This document shows, one piece after another, positions 25,501 to 33,957 of a DNA stretch of 64,000 nucleotides (its first letter is position 1; each line of letters opens with the position of its first letter). The position numbers and the translations under genes were made by a program. Source of the DNA: Rivularia sp963920925 (lineage in GTDB: Bacteria; Cyanobacteriota; Cyanobacteriia; Cyanobacteriales; Nostocaceae). Below the pieces are notes generated by a model. The model was not told the DNA's origin and searched no databases. It worked only from the letters and a program-made list of their open reading frames with translations. The stretch is taken from the NCBI RefSeq assembly GCF_963920925.1, contig NZ_CAWUDI010000006.1, positions 62,001 through 126,000 on the forward strand. The letters are read 5' to 3'.

Positions 25501-25846
25501 CCGGCAATTTTTGGGTACGCAATTTTGAACCAAATTGCTCTAAACTTAAAGATGAGCTTAAAATTTGGATTGGTTGGAAAAATTCTGTATCTAAACAAGA
25601 TATCGGTTGATTCCAATCAAATTTATGTGTGTTTCCTAGCTCGTCCTGTTTTCCATAGATGAAAAACTCTAGCAGATTCGTTGCATCAAGCAAACAACAG
25701 GGAACTTGTTGCTCGTTTAGCACTACTAACTGCACAGAATGCTGCTCTTGCTCAAAAAAAGATAACACCTCCTCTATAGGAGTAGTTTCATCGCAACTGG
25801 GGACTCTACTAATAAACTCGTAAAGCGGGTAATGTTGAATTGACAT
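22484..25846 (-). CDS. Hybrid sensor histidine kinase with degenerate receiver domains
   Basis: Large cytoplasmic sensor kinase. I take the start at the ATG at 25846 (MSIQHYPLYEFISRVPS, AGAAGG just upstream); the frame continues to an ATG at 25927 without a ribosome site. Counting from 25927, residues 35-170 look like a CBS-type module, 235-375 a PAS-like sensor, then HisKA with phospho-acceptor His406 ('FLACISHELKTPLTAVLG'), and HATPase_c with 'DTGIGI' and 'GTGLGL' near 560-640. Three receiver-like domains follow (about 705-820, 845-950, 1040-1145). The first has Asn at the phosphate position ('AIFINPLLPILSGW'), the second keeps Asp ('ALLDVEMPLAE'), the third lacks it ('LLICLGESTI'). No transmembrane segment. 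The last residues 'SSEQ' and stop are written in a tandem repeat. Signal unknown. Confidence 0.92.
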   Translation of the reverse strand: MSIQHYPLYEFISRVPSCDETTPIEEVLSFFEQEQHSVQLVVLNEQQVPCCLLDATNLLEFFIYGKQDELGNTHKFDWNQPISCLDTEFFQPIQILSSSLSLEQFGSKLRTQKLPASSRNWVLVDEHGKFLGLLDSCKLLKHLASSHREKKTVAIASGILETEYQEASNLGSVISRNSIAKSHSNGAEVISYADAKNKIYSINQNKSQWSYKYAAQLLKGLPWALMLETDTKEVVSQNQLWYEQLGELKDPQGFKELWENTIEGNLTQKGVEPELNHSKSGSTLNRCFIDSEPGSCVCVVEMQDGQERVWRFTKIPVDIGDIDLQELKQEEIPENGQLWLVLATDITEQQQLTQELAAKNADLIQLNRLKDEFLACISHELKTPLTAVLGLSRLLSDQQLGKLNDRQARYAKLIHQSGRHLMSVVNDILDLTRMETGQMTLTPSKVNIKNVCDRALKEAKAIHDQTSKATASELEEDYQFVLDIESGLEEIVADELRLRQMLIHLLSNAFKFTSCGGEIGLQINSWEGWIAFTVWDTGIGIADSQQHLIFQKFQQLENPMTRQHEGTGLGLVLTRALARLHGGDVSFLSREGSGSQFTVLLPPSPPQKMVGEIGLGDTEGHLQSVGSPVTQEKPLIKSGSLKELPVENIPVSTSKNNFNFLSSKDRDSIPKLQTVANSLVLVVETVARYIDDFTKHLSSLGYRVVVARSGCEALEKARRLQPIAIFINPLLPILSGWDVLTLIKSDVATRDIPTIVTASAAEKEQAFSKRADYFLNLPVTYPALAGLLETISHIPEEKPADAKNSTPKAKTSLRILRLVEPEVESLSYHPSLGKHRVIEADDLEQAQLLARVWKFDVALLDVEMPLAETYLEQIAKSEILAALPLVTRSVETIQAASKIGKLSVFPCLTQLGKHNNIDKEKAPTLLSVLQIAAGVCCPPNILVVDLTVIPDLPGAIIDREIKKTNKTSKTNRNNRAQVNLPCNGKLPCPLNDEQLQTTRPTEWFQALVQYLQTAGFKAAMCNSWKELLQQLRHESVDLLLICLGESTIELKVQSLIEALEQMASDLPPLLLLDRRSNSNQIELSEFEASATIAAQVLPRSISMENLLSRINQALSVSSEQ

Positions 25847-25927
25847 TTGCCTTCTGGAGTTATTCTTCTGTATAGAGCATCCGGCATCACCGTCTTCACT
25901 GCTTGTCTTGTTCCTTTTACAAGTCAT

Positions 25928-26777
25928 AACAAGTTTAATCGTTCTTCACTTTATAAAGGACAGCGACATCACAGGACGATCTTGAACTGAAACTACATGC
26001 TTTATACAAGCAATGGAGTTCGATATCGCAGGAGCCTACTTGCCATACAAGAGTTGTCGGTGCGGCGGGTTTTTAGTTTTACTTGGCAGCAGATACATCG
26101 GGGAGATAATTACTTGCGTCCATAAAGGAGTCAATACCATGATGCATCTGATAGCAACCATTAAAACAATTATTACTCCAAAATTACTCTGAAAATCTTT
26201 AGTAATTATAACGATTCAAATTATGACATTTTTTAAAGCTACTTCACATATTTTATCATCAAGCAAAATTTCAAAATATTTGATTAAATTATTTATACAT
26301 AATAATAATAAATATTTTACCGTAAAAATCAGCGGAGCAACGATTAAGGAAGAAAATTTACAGAAATTATTGTTACCTACGATCGACTGTTTCGATGCTA
26401 GTTTCTAATACGAGATGAAGCCCAATTATTTAAGAGTATATTGATTTAGGTTTAACAAGGGAAATCAAGTTGGAGTAAAATAATTATCAAACATCAAATA
26501 TTTGATTCAAAGTCTAAAGCAAAATATTTTCCAAGAATAATTAGCATAACTTCAAAATAATGATAAATATAAATATGTATTTGTTAATATAATTTTCATT
26601 CGTCGAAATGCAACAATTTTATGAGACTAAAAAGTTGGCGCGATATTACCCAATCAAATCAAGATTATTTGTAAAGAACGGAAATTACTGTAGCCTTTGT
26701 AAATATTTGTATAACAAAGATTATATGTAGTTGAAAATAAATGAAGAAGCATAGGGAAAAAATGGATATGTAGTTAG
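25928..26777. promoter_or_regulatory. Intergenic region upstream of kaiA
   Basis: 850 bases between the divergent kinase gene and kaiA. It should hold the promoters of both. The part 26100-26777 is very AT-rich. A short frame at 26223-26408 has no ribosome site and no recognisable product, so I do not call it a gene. No clock-type or RpaA-binding motif can be supported by eye. Confidence 0.4.
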
Positions 26778-27122
26778 ATGTCACAATCTGAAATGATGCT
26801 CTTATTTGAGCAAATGGATTCAAATCAAAAAAAAGAAATTTTGCGAAAAATTAAGTCTGAGTACCGTCAAATTTTAATTAAATACTTTACCAATGATATA
26901 AATCTAAAAGAAAAAATAGATAAATTAATCAATACAATATTTTGTGCTAATATTCCCGTGCCTCAAATTATTGAGATTCATATGGATTTAGTAGATGAAT
27001 TTTCCAAACAGCTAAAAATAGAAGGTAGAAGCGATTACAATTCATTACTTCTTGATTATCGCTTGACATTGATTGATATGTTAGCTCACCTATGCGAAAT
27101 GTATCGACGTTCTAAGACTTAA
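26778..27122 (+). CDS. kaiA: Circadian clock protein KaiA, short form (C-terminal domain only)
   Basis: KaiA stimulates KaiC autophosphorylation by binding the KaiC C-terminal tail. In Synechococcus it has about 284 residues, with an N-terminal pseudo-receiver. Here only 114 residues are present, all corresponding to the C-terminal four-helix dimerisation and KaiC-binding domain: 'MLLFEQMDSNQKKEILRKIKSEYRQILIKYF', 'NTIFCANIPVPQIIEIHMDLVDEFSKQLKIEGRSDY', 'LLDYRLTLIDMLAHLCEMYR'. Short KaiA proteins are known in Nostocales, so this is a lineage form and not damage. The upstream region shows no remnant of the pseudo-receiver. It heads the cluster kaiA-kaiB-kaiC, with 133 bases to kaiB. Confidence 0.93.
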   Translation: MSQSEMMLLFEQMDSNQKKEILRKIKSEYRQILIKYFTNDINLKEKIDKLINTIFCANIPVPQIIEIHMDLVDEFSKQLKIEGRSDYNSLLLDYRLTLIDMLAHLCEMYRRSKT

Positions 27123-27255
27123 TCGGGTTGATGTTTTCGGTGATTTGTCAGAAGATAAATAATATAAAAATATAAAAATAAATATTTATTGCTTAAATAC
27201 GGTTTAAAATTTACTCCCTCTGTTTCTTGTTTATTTTCTACCCCAAGATGCGCGT

Positions 27256-27576
27256 ATGAACCATCAAGATGGTGATACCTATGTCCTGAAGCTTTATGTA
27301 TCAGGAAACACGCCTAATTCAGTACAGGCACTAAAGACGCTCAAAACAATATTAGAACAGGAATTTAAAGGAGTCTATGCCTTAAAAGTTATTGATGTTC
27401 AAAAAAATCCGCAACAAGCGGAGGATGACAAAATTTTGGCTACACCAACCTTGTCAAAAATTTTACCACCACCAGTTCGCAAAATAATTGGCGATCTATC
27501 CGACAAAGAAAAAGTATTAATTGGGCTAAATTTATTAGATGCACCAGACAGCGAACAAGAAAACAACTCGGAATAG
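27256..27576 (+). CDS. kaiB: Circadian clock protein KaiB
   Basis: Thioredoxin-like fold-switching protein that binds phosphorylated KaiC and sequesters KaiA, resetting the oscillator. The 106 residues align with the family: 'YVLKLYVSGNTPNSVQALKTLKTILEQEFKGVYALKVIDVQKNPQQAEDDKILATPTLSKILPPPVRKIIGDLSDKEKVLIGLNLL', including the cis-proline region 'ATPTLSKILPPPVR'. An acidic tail (DAPDSEQENNSE) follows, as in Synechococcus KaiB. The ATG at 27256 fits the family start. Lies 133 bases after kaiA and 133 bases before kaiC. Confidence 0.97.
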   Translation: MNHQDGDTYVLKLYVSGNTPNSVQALKTLKTILEQEFKGVYALKVIDVQKNPQQAEDDKILATPTLSKILPPPVRKIIGDLSDKEKVLIGLNLLDAPDSEQENNSE

Positions 27577-27709
27577 TAAACTATATAGAGGTTAATCAAC
27601 GAACTGTAGTTATTACCATACCCGGACCCATTGGATTTTAGATTTACGAAATCCGAAATTCCAAATCCTAAATTAGGAGGGTCAATTTATTATTTCTAGT
27701 TAACAAGCA

Positions 27710-29275
27710 ATGAGCGAGAAAGACAAGCCGCTACAAACTGCCAAACCTCTAATAAATCGGGGTGTAGAAAAAATTCACACTTTGATAGAGGGTTTTGATG
27801 ATATTACTCATGGTGGATTGCCTAAAGGTAGAACAACTTTGGTCAGCGGTACCTCCGGGACGGGTAAAACATTATATTCTCTACAATTTCTCTATAACGG
27901 TATTACCCACTTAGAAGAACCAGGAATATTTGTTACTTTTGAAGAAGCTCCCAATGATATTATCAGAAATGCTCATATATTTGGTTGGGATTTACAACAG
28001 TTGATTGACGACGGTCAATTATTTATTCTCGATGCTTCTCCCGATCCTGAAGGGCAAGAAGTTATCGGTAACTTTGATTTATCGGGACTGATAGAGCGTT
28101 TGCAATACGCAATTAAAAAATACAAAGCCAAGCGCATTTCGATTGACTCGATAACAGCAATATTCCAACAGTACGAAGCTGCGGGTTTAGTACGACGAGA
28201 AATTTTTCGTTTGGTTGCACGTTTAAAACTTTTGAGCGTTACCACCATCATGACAACCGAACGACGAGAAGAATACGGCCCCGTTGCAACATTCGGAGTA
28301 GAAGAATTTGTCTCGGACAATGTAATCATTTTTCGTAACGTTTTAGAAGGAGAACGTCGCAGACGCACCATTGAAATTCTCAAGTTACGCGGTACGACTC
28401 ATATGAAAGGAGAATATCCTTTTACCATTACCAACGGCGGGATAAATATTTTCCCATTGGGTGCGATGCAGTTAACCCAACGCTCTTCAAACGTCCGCGT
28501 ATCTTCAGGAGTCGAATACTTGGATCGGATGTGCGGAGGTGGATTTTTTAAAGACTCAATTATTTTGGCTACAGGTGCTACAGGTACGGGTAAAACGCTG
28601 TTAGTCAGTAAATTTTTGCAGGAAGGTTGCCGTCAAGGCGAACGCTCGATATTATTTGCCTATGAAGAATCCCGCGCACAACTTTCTCGTAACGCCACTT
28701 CATGGGGAATTGATTTTGAGGAGCTAGAAAAGCAAGGATTGCTAAAAATTATTTGTGCTTATCCCGAATCAACTGGCTTAGAAGATCACTTGCAAATTAT
28801 TAAGTCAGAAATTTCTGAATTTAAACCTGCTCGCATTGCCATAGATTCCCTTAGCGCTTTAGATAGGGGAGTTTCTAATAATGCATTTCGACAATTTGTT
28901 ATTGGTGTAACTGCTTACGCCAAGCAAGAAGAAATTACTGGCTTTTTTACCAACACTACTACCCACTTTTTGGGTTCAAACTCGATTACCGATTCTCATA
29001 TTTCCACTATCACCGACACGATTATCCTATTGCAATATGTAGAAATTCGTGGGGAAATGTCGCGAGCAATCAACGTATTTAAAATGCGCGGTTCCTGGCA
29101 CGATAAGGGTATTAGGGAATACAATATAACTCGTGAAGGGCCTCAAATCAAAAATTCATTCCAAGATTACGAAAGAATTATCAGTGGAGTGCCGAGCCGC
29201 GTTAGTATCGATGAAAAGGCGGAACTATCTCGCATTGTTAGGGGTTTTGAAGATGACCAAACATCTGATTCTTAG
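27710..29275 (+). CDS. kaiC: Circadian clock ATPase/kinase KaiC
   Basis: Hexameric double-domain RecA-like ATPase, the core of the clock. CI carries Walker A GTSGTGKT at residues 47-54 and catalytic 'FVTFEEAP'. CII carries Walker A GATGTGKT near 289 and 'FAYEESRAQ'. The phosphorylation pair is Ser432-Thr433 in 'DSHISTITDT', one residue offset from the Ser431/Thr432 of Synechococcus. The C-terminal A-loop and tail 'GPQIKNSFQDYERIISGVPSRVSIDEKAELSRIVRG' is the KaiA-binding part. Length 521 is normal. A strong TAGGAGGG lies about 28 bases before the ATG, too far for a normal ribosome site, and an in-frame stop rules out an earlier start. Confidence 0.98.
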   Translation: MSEKDKPLQTAKPLINRGVEKIHTLIEGFDDITHGGLPKGRTTLVSGTSGTGKTLYSLQFLYNGITHLEEPGIFVTFEEAPNDIIRNAHIFGWDLQQLIDDGQLFILDASPDPEGQEVIGNFDLSGLIERLQYAIKKYKAKRISIDSITAIFQQYEAAGLVRREIFRLVARLKLLSVTTIMTTERREEYGPVATFGVEEFVSDNVIIFRNVLEGERRRRTIEILKLRGTTHMKGEYPFTITNGGINIFPLGAMQLTQRSSNVRVSSGVEYLDRMCGGGFFKDSIILATGATGTGKTLLVSKFLQEGCRQGERSILFAYEESRAQLSRNATSWGIDFEELEKQGLLKIICAYPESTGLEDHLQIIKSEISEFKPARIAIDSLSALDRGVSNNAFRQFVIGVTAYAKQEEITGFFTNTTTHFLGSNSITDSHISTITDTIILLQYVEIRGEMSRAINVFKMRGSWHDKGIREYNITREGPQIKNSFQDYERIISGVPSRVSIDEKAELSRIVRGFEDDQTSDS

Positions 29276-29373
29276 TCTTAGCATCTGAGTTAACATTGTC
29301 AGGGTTGTAAGCGTGATATAGTCTGTGGTGAGAAAAAAGTCTCTGCCGCTTGATTGTAGTGTGAGGAAATGCG

Positions 29374-31431
29374 GTGAAAGCACAGCAAATATTAAATAGT
29401 TTCTTGCCCGGTGTGACAGCAGCAGTTTTAACGGCTCAGCCTGGTTTGGCTGATACCGTGACTGTGGATGACTCGCATTTGGGTGTTTATCCTAGTATCT
29501 TTACTACCAGTATAAGTAGTGAAGTAGATAACGATAATACTTTTACGCCATCAAAAGTTACGGTTGACAAACAGTACCCGGTTCAATTTACTCCCATCGG
29601 ATTTGAATCGGTCAATGTAAAACCAGTCGATCGTCAGATTTCAGGGGTGAAGGTGACTGGTAAAACTGGAGTTTTAATTAATCCGATAAGGAGAAACAAT
29701 CAAAATTCAAACACTGACAGCTTGAAAACTGCTTCCCATAGAAGTTTGACACAAACCTCGCAAAAACGTTCATTTAGCAAAGTTTCTTATAGAAATGAGA
29801 ATTCATCTGGAATTGAAAAAATTGCCCCAGTGACAGTTAAAAACAATCCAGACGATAGAATATTTCAAAACTTACAGAAAATTACAACTGGGTCGGGAGC
29901 GGCAAATTTATTAAAAGTAGAACCATGTTCTATACAGCAGAATACGCCTAAAAGGGGACAAGATGATTTAAAACTGCAAAATATTTCATCATCCTCAGCG
30001 GTTGGGGCTTGTCAAAATAATTCTATTCCTAATAATAAAATAGCTCAACCACTTTCCCCCGCTCCCGTGCAGCCTACAAGACCGGGTTTACAAAGTCCGG
30101 CTCCAATTCCTCCCAGTCTCGATCCCAGCGCCAATCCCCTGCAATACCCTACCAAACCTAGTGAAGTTCAAGTTGACCAAAATCAACCACTTACTTTGCA
30201 GCAGGCGTTAGAATTCGCAAGACGCAATAATCAAGAGCTACAGGTAGCTTTATTGCAGCTAGAACGGGCACAAGCAGGGTTGAAGGTAGCACGAGCGGCT
30301 TTATTGCCTAACGTGGGTTTGACTGGTCAAGTCGGTCGATCTTCTTCATCAGGAAGCGAACTTCAACGTAGACTTAATCCTAATCCTCAATTTGAGGATG
30401 CTGACGACCCCACAACTTCTTTCACTGGGCAGGCACAGATCAGTTACGATTTATACACCTCTGGAGCGCGTTCGGCACGCATCCAACAAGCCGAAGAGCA
30501 GGTGCGCTTGCAAGAATTAGACGTTGAACGTTTATCTGAAGAAATTCGCCTTAACGTAGCCACCGAGTATTACAACTTGCAAGAATCAGACGAACAAGTC
30601 CGTATATCTAGAGCTGCTGTAGTTAATGCTGAAGCTAGCTTAAGAGATGCGCGAGCATTAGAAGAAGCTGGTGTGGGAACGCGCTTTGACTCATTGCGTA
30701 CTCAGGTTAACTTAGCAAACTCCCAGCAACAGTTAACTAATGCCCAATCGCAGCAGCGCATCTCTCGTCGTCAGCTAGCGACACGGTTGAATGTAGCCCA
30801 ATCAGCCACTCTTTCAGCCGCAGATCCAGTACAGTTGGCTGGTTTGTGGAATCAAACGCTGGAAAACAGTATAGTTTTGGCCTATCAAAATCGTCCCGAA
30901 TTGCAACAGCAGTTAGCACAGCGTAATATTAGCCAACAGCAGCGACGGGAAGCACTTGCACAGCTCGGCCCGCAAGTAAGTGTTGTTGCTAATTACGAAC
31001 TGCTCGATCAGTTTAACGATACCGCAGGATTAACCGATGGTTACAGCGTCGCATTGAGAGCAAACCTTAACTTATTCGATGGTGGTGCATCAAAAGGGCG
31101 AGCGGCACAGTCAAGAGTAGACACTGAGATAGCCGAAACTCAGTTTTCTAGTACTCGCAATCAAATCCGCTTTCAGGTAGAGCAAGCTTATTCACAACTG
31201 CAATCCAACTTGGAAAACGTGCAAACCTCCCAAGCAGCTTTGGATCAAGCTAGAGAATCTTTAAGATTAGCTCGCTTGCGCTTTCAAGCCGGTGTTGGGA
31301 CTCAACTTGAAGTACTTGATGCTGAAAACGCTTTGACTAGAGCCGAAGGTAATCGAATTACCGCTATTTTGGATTACAATCGCGCTTTGGCTAATTTGCA
31401 ACGTAACGTTACTTCAAGAGGGTTACGTTAA
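29374..31431 (+). CDS. TolC-family outer membrane efflux protein (HgdD-like candidate)
   Basis: Outer membrane exit channel for tripartite export systems. Start GTG at 29374, with GAGGA upstream. Residues 1-26 look like a signal peptide ending 'PGLA'. A long low-complexity region (30-245, ending in Pro/Gln-rich 'PAPVQPTRPGLQSPAPIPPSLDP') precedes the first outer-membrane efflux repeat ('LTLQQALEFARRNNQELQVALLQLERAQAGLKVARAALLPNVGL'). The second repeat ends 'FQAGVGTQLEVLDAENALTRAEGNRITAILDYNRALANLQRNV'. The long N-terminal extension is typical of cyanobacterial TolC. In Anabaena the homologue HgdD exports heterocyst glycolipids; orthology is not proven here. It follows kaiC by 98 bases on the same strand. 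Confidence 0.9.
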   Translation: MKAQQILNSFLPGVTAAVLTAQPGLADTVTVDDSHLGVYPSIFTTSISSEVDNDNTFTPSKVTVDKQYPVQFTPIGFESVNVKPVDRQISGVKVTGKTGVLINPIRRNNQNSNTDSLKTASHRSLTQTSQKRSFSKVSYRNENSSGIEKIAPVTVKNNPDDRIFQNLQKITTGSGAANLLKVEPCSIQQNTPKRGQDDLKLQNISSSSAVGACQNNSIPNNKIAQPLSPAPVQPTRPGLQSPAPIPPSLDPSANPLQYPTKPSEVQVDQNQPLTLQQALEFARRNNQELQVALLQLERAQAGLKVARAALLPNVGLTGQVGRSSSSGSELQRRLNPNPQFEDADDPTTSFTGQAQISYDLYTSGARSARIQQAEEQVRLQELDVERLSEEIRLNVATEYYNLQESDEQVRISRAAVVNAEASLRDARALEEAGVGTRFDSLRTQVNLANSQQQLTNAQSQQRISRRQLATRLNVAQSATLSAADPVQLAGLWNQTLENSIVLAYQNRPELQQQLAQRNISQQQRREALAQLGPQVSVVANYELLDQFNDTAGLTDGYSVALRANLNLFDGGASKGRAAQSRVDTEIAETQFSSTRNQIRFQVEQAYSQLQSNLENVQTSQAALDQARESLRLARLRFQAGVGTQLEVLDAENALTRAEGNRITAILDYNRALANLQRNVTSRGLR

Positions 31432-31764
31432 CGGAGGTTATTAGTCATTAGTTGTTAGTTGTTAGTTTTTAGTTCTTAGCTTCTAACTTGTAACTATAGA
31501 CTTTTGGCTAATTACATTTATTAAAAGTTATTGGGGTTTTATTCATAACAAAAATTATGATGTTAATATCTGTGATTGCTCGCACTTCTCTCTGCTGCAA
31601 ACAGCTACGGTGTAAACACAAGTCTTCTAAATTTGCTTTATAACGTTTTGATCCCCCCTAGCCCCCCTTCTTAAGGGGGGAATCAAAGTAAAATTTAATT
31701 TGTATTCAAGCTAACTATTTGTAGTTAAAATGCTGTAATATTTATCTGAAAAGACAGTATTTCT
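31432..31764. other. Intergenic region with tandem repeats and C-rich palindrome
   Basis: TTAGTTGTTAGTT-type units lie at 31440-31490. A C-rich palindrome at 31650-31683 (CCCCCCTTCTTAAGGGGGG) could end the tolC transcript. No gene was seen. Confidence 0.5.
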
Positions 31765-32148
31765 ATGACTACAGTTACATCACAAGAAATAGCCCAATTT
31801 CGCTCTAAATTTGCTAATTATCCCCCAGCATTACAGGCGCTGGATTTGATTGAGGATTGTGACGGAGACTTAGAAGATGCTGCAATGACTTTGGCTATCA
31901 AAGCCGGACAGCAACCAGAAATTGGCAATTCCGAATGGTTAGATAGTTTAGCGAAAAAATGGCGATCGCTAATTTGTCAGCAAGAATGGCGTGCGGATTT
32001 AGCAGAAGGTTCCGTAGACAAACTCATCGAACAAATCCAAAAAACCCCGACTTTCCCCACCGTATTAGTTACTCCGGTTTTACTTTACGTTTTTAAGCAG
32101 GGTATACCGGAATTTTGCGAACCTTTGGATTTAGTTACGGAAGAATAA
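31765..32148 (+). CDS. Conserved cyanobacterial hypothetical protein, helical
   Basis: 127 residues, soluble, function unknown to me. The sequence reads as a helical bundle: 'EIAQFRSKFANYPPALQALDLIEDCDGDLEDAAMTLAIKAGQQPE', 'WLDSLAKKWRSLICQQEWRADLAEGSVDKLIEQIQK', 'PTVLVTPVLLYVFKQGIPEFCEPLDLV'. There is no signal peptide or catalytic motif. Codon use and lack of repeats support a real gene. It stands alone between repeat-rich gaps. Confidence 0.75.
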   Translation: MTTVTSQEIAQFRSKFANYPPALQALDLIEDCDGDLEDAAMTLAIKAGQQPEIGNSEWLDSLAKKWRSLICQQEWRADLAEGSVDKLIEQIQKTPTFPTVLVTPVLLYVFKQGIPEFCEPLDLVTEE

Positions 32149-32149
32149 G

Positions 32150-32270
32150 TAATTGGGATTGGGCATTGGGCATTGGGCATGGGGCATTGGTAATAATTAT
32201 TTATTCTCTCCCTGTCTCCGCATCTCCCCATCTCCCCATCTCCCCCTCTCCCCATCTCCCCTTCCCTACT
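32150..32270. repeat. Short tandem repeats (GGGCATT, CCCCATCT)
   Basis: GGGCATT units at 32158-32186, followed by CCCCATCT units at 32220-32268. Apparent frames through this block are repeats, not genes. Similar arrays occur at 20288-20455 and 32835-32900. Confidence 0.7.
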
Positions 32271-32333
32271 GGTGGTAGGCTGTTAGTTAGAGCGATATTT
32301 TTTAGATAACTTTAGATAAAAGCTTTAACGTAA

Positions 32334-32831
32334 ATGAACTATCTAGTTGCAGTATTCCCAGACAGGATAATGGCAGAAGAAGCTTACACTGCTTTAGAAA
32401 AAAAGGACATTAAAAGCACCATACTTGGTAGAGGCTATAAATCTGCTGATGAATTTGGTTTAATCGATCCTAAAGAACAAGCCAAAAAGCAGGCAAAGTT
32501 TATGTCTTACTGGCTGGTACCGTTTGGCTTTTTTGCTGGCTTTGCTTTTAATTTGATTACCGGGATAAATACCTTTTCTTGGGCGGGGGAAGTCGGCAAT
32601 CGCCTGATTGGAGGATTGTTAGGTGCTGGTAGTGGGGCTTTAGGTGCGATCTTTGTTGGTGGAGGAGTCGGTTTAGTTGTTGGTGGTGGTGACGCTTTAC
32701 CTTATCGCAACCGCTTAGATGCTGGTAAATACATAGTTGTAGTTGAAGGTGTCGATAGTGCCAAACGTGAAACAACCCGGATTTTACGTCAACTTGAACC
32801 TGAAAATATTCAAGGTTACGCCGCTGAATGA
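32334..32831 (+). CDS. Conserved membrane protein with glycine-zipper helices
   Basis: 165 residues. The first 50 look like a small alpha/beta domain ('MNYLVAVFPDRIMAEEAYTALEKKDIKSTILGRGY'), as in proteins that sense or bind through a ferredoxin-like fold. Two hydrophobic segments follow (about 60-78 and 88-122); the second is very glycine-rich ('GGLLGAGSGALGAIFVGGGVGLVVGGG'), a glycine-zipper. A second small alpha/beta piece ends the protein ('KYIVVVEGVDSAKRETTRILRQLEPENI'). General architecture resembles the 'general stress protein 17M-like' group, but I cannot assign function. The start ATG fits the conserved N-terminus. Confidence 0.75.
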   Translation: MNYLVAVFPDRIMAEEAYTALEKKDIKSTILGRGYKSADEFGLIDPKEQAKKQAKFMSYWLVPFGFFAGFAFNLITGINTFSWAGEVGNRLIGGLLGAGSGALGAIFVGGGVGLVVGGGDALPYRNRLDAGKYIVVVEGVDSAKRETTRILRQLEPENIQGYAAE

Positions 32832-33028
32832 GATTGGGAATTGGTAATTGGTAATTGGGCATTGGGCATGGGAGACAAGGAGAGAGGGGGAAGAGGGGGA
32901 AAAAGGGGAAGAAAATTGACTTTTAATTCCTAAGTGTTAATCCAAAATCCAAAATCCAAAATTTCTTAACCTTTAACCTTAATTATTGATAATTGATAAT
33001 TGATAATTGTTTATTGATAACTGACAAA

Positions 33029-33808
33029 ATGTTGCCAAGAGAAGAACTTTTAAAGAACGTTGAAAATCGAGATACTGTAGCGCGTGTAATTGATTGTGCC
33101 GAGCAAGCGATTAGAACTTGGGAAGTGGTTTTTACTGATTTTTTATCACCACCGGAGTTGGCAGAAGCAATTCAAAGTTTTAGTCGGTTAACTGAAGTTG
33201 AGTTGTTGGCATGGGGTGGATATCCGCAAGCTGAACGAAAAAGAATTGCGATCGCACGCAGCGAACTTCCTTTAGATGAATCGCAAGTTGAACTTGTGGC
33301 TTTGAATATTGCTGGGAATTTTCTGTTTGATACTGCTAACCACCGCGATTTTTTAGGTGCGATGTTGGGAACGGGAATTGTACGGGAAAAAACCGGCGAT
33401 ATTATCGTACTTGGCGAGCGGGGAGCGCAGGTTGTAGTTGTACCGGAATTAGCAGATTTTTTAGAAACAAGTTTGACACAGGTACGTTCGGTTCCTGTCA
33501 AGACTCAAAAGATGGATTTTGCTGAATTAAAAGTAAGAGAACCGAAGAAAAAAGAATTAACCACGGTGGAAGCGTCTTTAAGATTAGATGCGATCGCTTC
33601 TGCTGGTTTTGGGATGTCTCGCAGCAAAATGGTCGATCTAATTAATGCTGGTGATGTCAGGGTTAATTGGAAAGATGTCAAGCAGGCTTCTCATCAGATG
33701 AAAACGGGAGATTTGATTGCAATTCGCGGTAAAGGGCGTTTAGAAGTTGGAGAAATTGCTGTTACTAAGAAAGAAAGATATCGGATGCAGTTGACGAAGT
33801 TTGTTTAG
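33029..33808 (+). CDS. Photosystem II S4 domain protein
   Basis: RNA-binding protein of the YlmH/PSII S4 family, found in all cyanobacteria and plants. In bacteria YlmH-like proteins bind ribosome-associated RNA; the photosystem II role is by historical annotation. The N-terminal part ('LLKNVENRDTVARVIDCAEQAIRTWEVVFTDFLSPPE', 'AWGGYPQAERKRIAIAR') is the YlmH-specific domain. Residues about 180-240 form the S4 domain ('RLDAIASAGFGMSRSKMVDLINAGDVRVNWKDVKQASHQMKTGDLIAIRGKGR'). The frame runs further up to 32993, but those residues are encoded by a dispersed repeat, so I take the ATG at 33029 (MLPREELL), giving 259 residues. Confidence 0.93.
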   Translation: MLPREELLKNVENRDTVARVIDCAEQAIRTWEVVFTDFLSPPELAEAIQSFSRLTEVELLAWGGYPQAERKRIAIARSELPLDESQVELVALNIAGNFLFDTANHRDFLGAMLGTGIVREKTGDIIVLGERGAQVVVVPELADFLETSLTQVRSVPVKTQKMDFAELKVREPKKKELTTVEASLRLDAIASAGFGMSRSKMVDLINAGDVRVNWKDVKQASHQMKTGDLIAIRGKGRLEVGEIAVTKKERYRMQLTKFV

Positions 33809-33957
33809 GCAATGAGCAATGATCAATTCTCAATTCTCAATTAACCTGGCGACTAGAAGTCGCGGCTACACAGGCAAAGTCCGCCTGCGCGGACTAAATA
33901 AAAGGTTCGTAGTAGCCATGCCCGCGCATCCGATCCAAATATTTGTATCTAATAATT

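Noticed and set aside
26223..26408. 61-codon frame upstream of kaiA
   Set aside because: No ribosome site, extremely AT-rich, no recognisable product; kept only as part of the intergenic description.
26778..27122. kaiA as a truncated pseudogene
   Set aside because: The remaining domain is complete and short KaiA is the normal form in this cyanobacterial order.
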